From: GCA-2716065 sp036123135
GTDB lineage: Bacteria; Bacteroidota; Bacteroidia; Flavobacteriales_D; Parvicellaceae
Direction: 5' to 3'
DNA: 50,268 nucleotides
Assembly: GCA_036123135.1 (NCBI GenBank)
Contig: JAZADZ010000036.1
Span: forward strand, 1 to 50,268
Part shown: piece by piece, positions 49,211 through 50,268 of the stretch
Layout: every line of letters starts with the position of its first letter
How positions within the stretch are numbered: position 1 is the first letter of the stretch
Program-made: the position numbers and the translations under genes
The notes under the pieces: generated by a model
The model's input: only the letters and a program-made list of their open reading frames with translations
The model's database searches: none
What the model was told of the DNA's origin: nothing

Positions 49211-49218
49211 CAAAAGTA
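49211..49218 (-). promoter_or_regulatory. -7 promoter-like element for the transketolase-sigma operon
   Basis: Minus-strand TACTTTTG matches TAnnTTTG and lies 22 bases before the tktN start. No -33 TTG is seen at the expected spacing. A plus-strand TATCTTTG (49256-49263) faces the gene at 49359. Confidence 0.35.
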
Positions 49219-49358
49219 AGGTATCTGGAAGTAGAATTATAATGATAAGTGTGTTTATCTTTGACAATTATGAATTATTATCAACAATTAAAGTTAAAAT
49301 CTTAATTGCTGAAGTTTGGAAGATTTAATTAAATTTACGTGCCCAAAAAAAACTAATT

Positions 49359-49736
49359 ATGAAATACTTGCTTATACTTTTTTTGCTTACTGCCACAACC
49401 ATTTCTGCACAAAGCTCAAACTCCTACGATGAAAGACTTTTGGAACTTTTTACAAAAGAAGAACTTAATAAAATTCAAAAAGAAGAACCTTACAGATTAG
49501 ATCTTATCGAATATTGTTTAGATAATGCTTATTATTTTGTTGATGTTCCAAGCGAAAAAAATTTCACAAACAGACTTTCAGGCACAGTTGATATCGAAGA
49601 CATCAAAAATTTTAATTTCTTCAAACTGAATATCCAGCTTAAAGAAAACGATTATCAATATTTTAAGGTCAACGGCAAAGAAGTTCTTCTTGTTGTTAAA
49701 TCTGGCCAACACGTTTCCTCAGAAATGAATAAATGA
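49359..49736 (+). CDS. Small secreted protein of unknown function
   Basis: The 125-residue protein has a signal peptide (about 1-18, ending TTISAQ). The mature part is charged: SYDERLLELFTKEELNKIQKEEP, then RLDLIEYCLDNAYYFVDVP, and YQYFKVNGKEVLLVVKSG near the end. Small proteins with the L-x-x-x-F-x-x-E-L-x-x-I-x-x-x-x-P-x-R-L-x-x-L-x-Y pattern occur just before large gliding or adhesin-type genes in Flavobacteriia, as far as I recall; I know no function. Its stop overlaps the ATG of the CUB-domain gene (ATGA), so the two are translationally coupled. Confidence 0.75.
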   Translation: MKYLLILFLLTATTISAQSSNSYDERLLELFTKEELNKIQKEEPYRLDLIEYCLDNAYYFVDVPSEKNFTNRLSGTVDIEDIKNFNFFKLNIQLKENDYQYFKVNGKEVLLVVKSGQHVSSEMNK

Positions 49737-50268
49737 TACACAAATTTTTCTCCCTACTAGCAAGCGTATTGATTGGTACTGTTTGTTGGGCCCAACCAGA
49801 TGTTAACATTAACGATACAGACTGGACTTCCTCTTCTTCGAATGGTCCATGTGGATGTTCGACAAATTTCAATAATGGTTCAATTCAAAACTTCCACGAT
49901 ACTGGTGGATCTGGAGCATCTTATTCTGCCAACGAGAATGAATCTATAACTTTTTGTCCAGATGCAACTGGGTCTAAAGTTGTAGCTGTATTTGCTACCA
50001 ATGCAGGGTATGTTTTTGATGTTGATCCATCAGACACAATATACGTATATGATGGTCCAAGTAATACTAGTCCCTTACTTGAAAAATTAAACAATTCAAT
50101 TTCTCCTAATGGATTAAATATCCCTGCATCTTGGTCTAATACTTCTGGATGTTTGACAATAGATTTCGTTAGTGATGCAACTCTTGAGGGAGCTGGATGG
50201 GATGCGAATATATCGTGTTCCAATTTAGCGCAGCCCTTTACCAATCACATGGTTGCATATTCTTATGG
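49733..50268 (+). CDS. Secreted CUB-domain protein (partial, C-terminus beyond window)
   Basis: From the ATG at 49733 an open frame of 178 codons runs to the window end. The translation starts MIHKFFSLLASVLIGTVCWA, a signal peptide, and a CUB-type beta-sandwich follows: FHDTGGSGASYSANEN, ITFCPDATGSKVVAVF, DTIYVYDGPSNTSPLL and SGCLTIDFVSDATLEGAGWD. The paired Cys and the D-x-x-x-(V/I)-YDG motif are typical. In Bacteroidetes such domains often head very long surface or gliding-related proteins with C-terminal type IX sorting signals, which cannot be checked here. It overlaps the small secreted gene by 4 bases. Confidence 0.85.
   Translation, partial: MIHKFFSLLASVLIGTVCWAQPDVNINDTDWTSSSSNGPCGCSTNFNNGSIQNFHDTGGSGASYSANENESITFCPDATGSKVVAVFATNAGYVFDVDPSDTIYVYDGPSNTSPLLEKLNNSISPNGLNIPASWSNTSGCLTIDFVSDATLEGAGWDANISCSNLAQPFTNHMVAYSY

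Noticed and set aside
1..50268. CRISPR arrays, tRNA or rRNA genes, defence islands, prophage
   Set aside because: I saw no regularly spaced repeats, no cloverleaf-like short conserved genes, no rRNA motifs and no nuclease or phage gene clusters. A tRNA and covariance scan would settle the RNA part.

Overview
This window looks like part of the chromosome of a free-living, probably marine, member of the Bacteroidota (Flavobacteriia or a close relative). It is AT-rich and gene-dense. It carries a subtilase with a C-terminal type IX secretion sorting domain, a fused E1 alpha/beta 2-oxoacid dehydrogenase, heterodimeric methylmalonyl-CoA mutase, split transketolase, BatA-type VWA membrane proteins, MenA, a TIGR02757-family protein and a DUF2797 protein. 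Promoter-like elements match the Bacteroidetes -7 consensus TAnnTTTG. I see no rRNA, tRNA, insertion sequence, prophage or CRISPR array. Almost everything is housekeeping or conserved accessory content. No intergenic gap exceeds 300 bases; the largest, about 274 bases, lies between divIC and htpG.

Layout. 1-11644 (minus): outer-membrane-like protein, E1 dehydrogenase fusion, secreted subtilase, small secreted protein, TIGR02757 protein, BatA-type protein, degenerate dihydroorotase, small SRP RNA with its own promoter and terminator, transaldolase-like protein and a YciO-family protein cut by the window start. 11708-14548 (plus): fabG and a VWA-like membrane protein. 14549-19014 (minus): pRiA4b ORF-3-like protein, CCA-adding enzyme, TsaC-like protein, glycosyltransferase and dapD. 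19089-23849 (mixed): ruvX, divIC, htpG, a hypothetical protein, a TerB/J-domain protein and a rhomboid-like protein. 23837-32161: clpC (minus), then gyrA, a TPR protein, a DUF2797 protein and a single-pass membrane protein (plus). 32166-36029 (minus): methylmalonyl-CoA mutase operon with a coupled unknown gene. 36142-43527: ppx and alkB (plus), miaA (minus), then guaA, a LysM/periplasmic-binding fusion and mltG (plus). 43529-49188 (minus): menA, then a probable operon of tktN, a secreted VWA protein, tktC, an ECF sigma factor, a single-pass anti-sigma-like protein and a Spy-like periplasmic protein. 49359-end (plus): a small secreted protein and the start of a CUB-domain secreted protein.

How the genes work together. 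Central carbon metabolism is represented by transaldolase, transketolase, the E1 fusion and methylmalonyl-CoA mutase, with AlkB adding a possible alkane entry point. tRNA maturation is represented by CCA addition, i6A formation by MiaA and t6A-type YrdC proteins. The envelope set comprises MltG with its LysM partner, DivIC, dapD, VWA membrane proteins and type IX cargo. Protein quality control comprises ClpC, HtpG, the J-domain protein and the rhomboid. No obviously new defence or mobile system is visible. The points most worth a second look are the VWA gene between the transketolase halves with a sigma module behind it, the DNA-glycosylase-like motif in the TIGR02757 protein, the dihydroorotase homologue lacking metal ligands, the unknown gene coupled to methylmalonyl-CoA mutase, and the many non-ATG starts, very short leaders and gapless convergent gene ends.
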